Shown in pieces: positions 61,275-64,000 of a stretch of 64,000 nucleotides of DNA (positions within the stretch are counted from its first letter, which is position 1; each line of letters begins with the position of its first letter). Source of the stretch: Stenocarpella maydis (Eukaryota > Ascomycota > Sordariomycetes > Diaporthales > Diaporthaceae); contig NQMI01000137.1 in assembly GCA_002270565.1 (NCBI GenBank), forward strand, positions 24,906-88,905, written 5' to 3'. The notes under the pieces are model-generated. The model was given only the letters and a program-made list of their open reading frames with translations, had not been told where the DNA came from and did no database searches. The position numbers and the translations under genes are program-made.

Positions 61275-62365
61275 TTATTTACACAATCTTCCCTTTTCAT
61301 CTACCAGCCACTCGTCACTGCCGACTCCAGCATGGGCATAAAACCGACCGTCTGGATCCCACTTGTCTTTCACCTGCATCAGACTCTCATAATTCGACCC
61401 ATAAGATGCTTCCTTCCAGTCCTCCTGACCCGGGTTGCCCTCGCTCATATAGGTGCCGGACTCTGGTGCTACGGCAGTAAGAAGCGGCAGTACATCCCCG
61501 ACCAAGGTTTCCTGCTTCAACAGGTTCGATTCCCTTGTTGCAGTCCAGTCCCATTGCGCAACAATCATTTGATGGAGTGATGCATTACGCCAGGCTGGGA
61601 GTACAACGTTGGGGGGAGCGGCAGACGATAGTGTCGGAGTTGACAATGCGGTTCCGACGATCCATAATGAGCTATTCTGCATAGGCGAAATTTGGCGCTG
61701 CGTTCCGGTCAGGGAAGCTTTCTCATCGGGGGAGTTGGAGATGCTGCGTGGGATCAGCCGTGAGGCTTGGATCACAGAGGACGGTGGCAGTTGGTAGGGC
61801 AGCGGGGGATAGAATGCTCAGTAAAGGTCTAAGAAAGAATCACACGAGGTGATGTTCAGGGTCTAGGGAATCCCGAGGGCAGTGAGATTTGCAAGGAAGG
61901 GGTTGATCAGAGCCCAAATGTCATCGGATGATCGATCCGGAGGACTTAAGGGCTGTAGGGAGAGCGTCCCGTCCGAAATCACGTATGCGGCTGTTGCATT
62001 CTCCTTCAGCCAGGTAGGGATCGAGTTGTGGAGCACTTCTACCCCAGACCAAAACGAATCAATGCTTGGGCTGGACGTGGTATTGAACGTAACAGCCGCG
62101 GAAGACATCATGCCGCCAGGAAACGCCTTGACGACGACGCTGATAACGACACCAAAGACACCTGTGCCGCCACCACTAGGTGCCCAGTACAGATCAGTAT
62201 TCTGTGACGGGGTTGCTGTTACTCGTTGTCCAGATGCAGTAACCACATCCCACTCAAGGACGTTATCGGTCGCTGAGACCGTACTTGGTGTTGAGGAGTG
62301 AATGCCCGCCGCCAGAAGTATAGCCTCCACCAATGCTGACAGAAGGACATGTGCCTCCTAGAACC
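61275..62365 (-). pseudogene. FAD-linked oxidase (BBE-type) 5'-truncated pseudogene
   Basis: The minus-strand sequence starts inside the FAD-binding PCMH domain (GGTCPSVSIGGGYTSGGGHS, about 62300-62360) and immediately needs a one-base frame change near 62283 to continue as DNVLEWDVVTASGQRVTATP and YWAPSGGGTGVFGVV. After NLTALGIP the frame is interrupted and resumes with SRLIPRS. The berberine-bridge C-terminus is complete (YGSNYESLMQVKDKWDPDG, GVGSDEWLVDEKGRLCK). About 200 N-terminal residues, including the signal peptide and the first half of the flavin domain, are missing where AT-rich transposon DNA begins. Such oxidases often belong to secondary-metabolite clusters. The interior break could include an intron, but the 5' loss makes it a pseudogene. 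Confidence 0.78.
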
Positions 62366-64000
62366 CGAAGCCCCTTTTTCTTGGAGATCGGAGATTCGCA
62401 CCGGAAAAAACGGAGGGTACACCGGTACAAGTACACCCCCCGTGCGCCAACATTATTTTGCACCACCCATTCACCATACAAATCAATAATACACAGTTAT
62501 TAACTACACATCTATCGCTATATACAAATGCCACTATTGTTGCTTCCGCTTGCCCCCATCGTTTCTTCTCCCCTAGTGTTTTGCTACTTCTTTCATCTAC
62601 TGGGGCATTCCTTAACCGATCCAAGCACCTAAATCTCCTCCTGGGTCTCCTTCTCGTTGCCAATAAGGTCCTCCACAGTTAGATCTACCTATAGCAGCTG
62701 GTTGACCATCTCACAAGCACTCATACGGTGCTTCTTGGCTGCTAGCTCGGGTGTTGCGGTCGTTGCCGCTGGTAAGGCTGCAGCTGCAGATCGTTACTTC
62801 GGAAGCTAACAAGTAGCTAGCTTCATAAGCCCTGCTTCCAACTACTTATCCCGTTAAATGGCTTCTCGCTTATTCTTCCTGCTATGGGAGTCCTTCTTAT
62901 TAAGGGACTGGAGGGTCTTATTATTCCATTTGAATGCTGAATTAACTTATTGCACAGAAGCTATAGTCGCCCTCATTTTATCGCCTGCCCTACTACCCAG
63001 ACTAGTAGTTATTAAGGTTGTCTTCTTGCCTAATATAGCCTTCCCATGGTTAGTAAGGATTCCATCTTCTTATGCATCAAACGTACTCTCATCGCAAGGT
63101 CTTCCCTTTATAGCAGTAACCTTTATAGGCGAGTGGACTATAAGGAGAGGATTCCTAAGCAAGAGATTACAATCCAGCCAATAAGACTTATAGATATCCT
63201 CCTTCTTTAGGGGCAACTTAGCGTTATGCCTATCTATAAGGCGGTTTATATAGGGCAAGCCATATTAGGTATAAATGGGGCAATTATATGTAACTAGCAA
63301 GCAGTTGCCCTATGGGATCTGCTTCTTAACTATATATAGTGCTTAACTTCTTATTGTTGTAAGAAGGTTAAGGGCCACCCATAAGACTTAAAGCGGAAGC
63401 TTACTAAGCTACTTCTTCCTATTAAACTTCTCTAGGGAGTATGTCTTCTAGCAGGCTTCCTCAGCATGCAGGGCATAAGAAATATTACTAATTATCTCAT
63501 TGGTAGCCTTAATCAGGTATAGAACATTTCCCATCCCATAGCCAAGAAAGACCTTTAATTTACAGTATATAGCCTTTATAGAGGAGGTTGCATATATGTT
63601 GGAAGGGCGAATTTTCCGGCATTTGCAAATTTGCACCAGAGCCGACCGCAGCGTGCCCAGGGGTGAGACGACGTCGGAGGGTATATAAGGAGGGCTTACA
63701 GAAGCCCAACTTAATTCAATACAAAGTTGTCCAGACCATTGTCAATCGTCCCAATTCGCCTCAGAGCACCATACTGCGACCCTGCCGAAACACACACGCT
63801 GAACTGAATGCTATTCTATAGCACAAATTCATCAGAATATAAGCTGAAGTTGAGGGTCTTGCAAGTCTTATATGCAGCCCATTTAGCAACAATCTTCTCT
63901 TCCTCATTGATATACTAGGTCTTAAGATAGTTAATAATTACTATCTAGTTTATAAACTTCTCTTAAAGGTGCTACTAAGCTATCTTATAGATCTAATAAT
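62366..64000. mobile_element. AT-rich transposon remains at right edge
   Basis: Base composition changes sharply to AT- and TA-rich DNA with many stops. Broken minus-strand frames (INRLIDRHNAKLPLKKEDIY, YCKLKVFLGYGMGNVLYLI, SNISYALHAEEAC) look like a decayed transposable-element protein, possibly mutated by repeat-induced point mutation, but the family could not be identified. It continues beyond the window. Confidence 0.55.
63597..63792. mobile_element. Solo-LTR-like insertion
   Basis: A GC-richer block of about 196 bp starts TGTTGGAAGG and ends CCGAAACA. It contains a TATA-like GTATATAAGG followed by a plausible transcription start region, and it interrupts the AT-rich relic frame. It resembles a Copia-type LTR. 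The expected 5-bp target duplication was not evident, so the exact ends are uncertain. Confidence 0.5.

Overview
The window looks like nuclear DNA of a filamentous ascomycete, most probably a Sordariomycete. Genes are split by short introns (about 50-100 nt) with GT(A/G)AGT or GTATGT donors, CTAAC/CTGAC branch points and CAG/TAG acceptors. Coding exons are GC-rich. The gene set is typical of Pezizomycotina: NADPH oxidase NoxA, a Zn2Cys6 regulator, a Dal5-type permease, a WSC-domain wall protein, a spherulin-4-like protein and polyketide synthase remains. I read all splice sites by eye from conserved protein frames. No tRNA, rRNA or CRISPR was found.

Left part (0-13.2 kb): a secreted Kex2-type protein (+), a rhomboid protease (+), a head-to-head pair of 5'-incomplete genes (AAA+ ATPase on -, STAND/NACHT-like protein on +), an IlvD/Edd-family dehydratase (-) whose 3' end carries two apparent one-base frameshifts, an intergenic stretch of 3.7 kb, and a secreted bacterial-type solute-binding protein (+).

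Middle (13.2-47 kb): 6 kb of relic-like DNA includes an inverted-repeat-bounded segment. Housekeeping and metabolic genes follow, all on the minus strand: cytochrome b5-acyl-CoA dehydrogenase, FEN1/RAD27 with a 5-nt microexon, an MFS anion permease, NoxA, UBC4, glutaryl-CoA dehydrogenase, a WSC/GPI wall protein and a secreted alpha/beta hydrolase. A region of 7.8 kb with no recognisable gene lies between NoxA and UBC4.

Right part (47-64 kb): microsatellite-rich DNA precedes a Zn2Cys6 transcription factor (+). Beyond it lies what looks like a decayed secondary-metabolite locus: a highly reducing polyketide synthase pseudogene (AT-DH-MT-ER remains, no KS, KR or ACP), an intact membrane-anchored FAD monooxygenase, a spherulin-4-like secreted protein and a 5'-truncated FAD-linked oxidase. 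This last fragment abuts an AT-rich transposon graveyard (62.4-64 kb) containing a solo-LTR-like insertion. The contrast between clean conserved genes (19-47 kb) and broken genes next to repeats at the right edge suggests a boundary between core and accessory chromatin.
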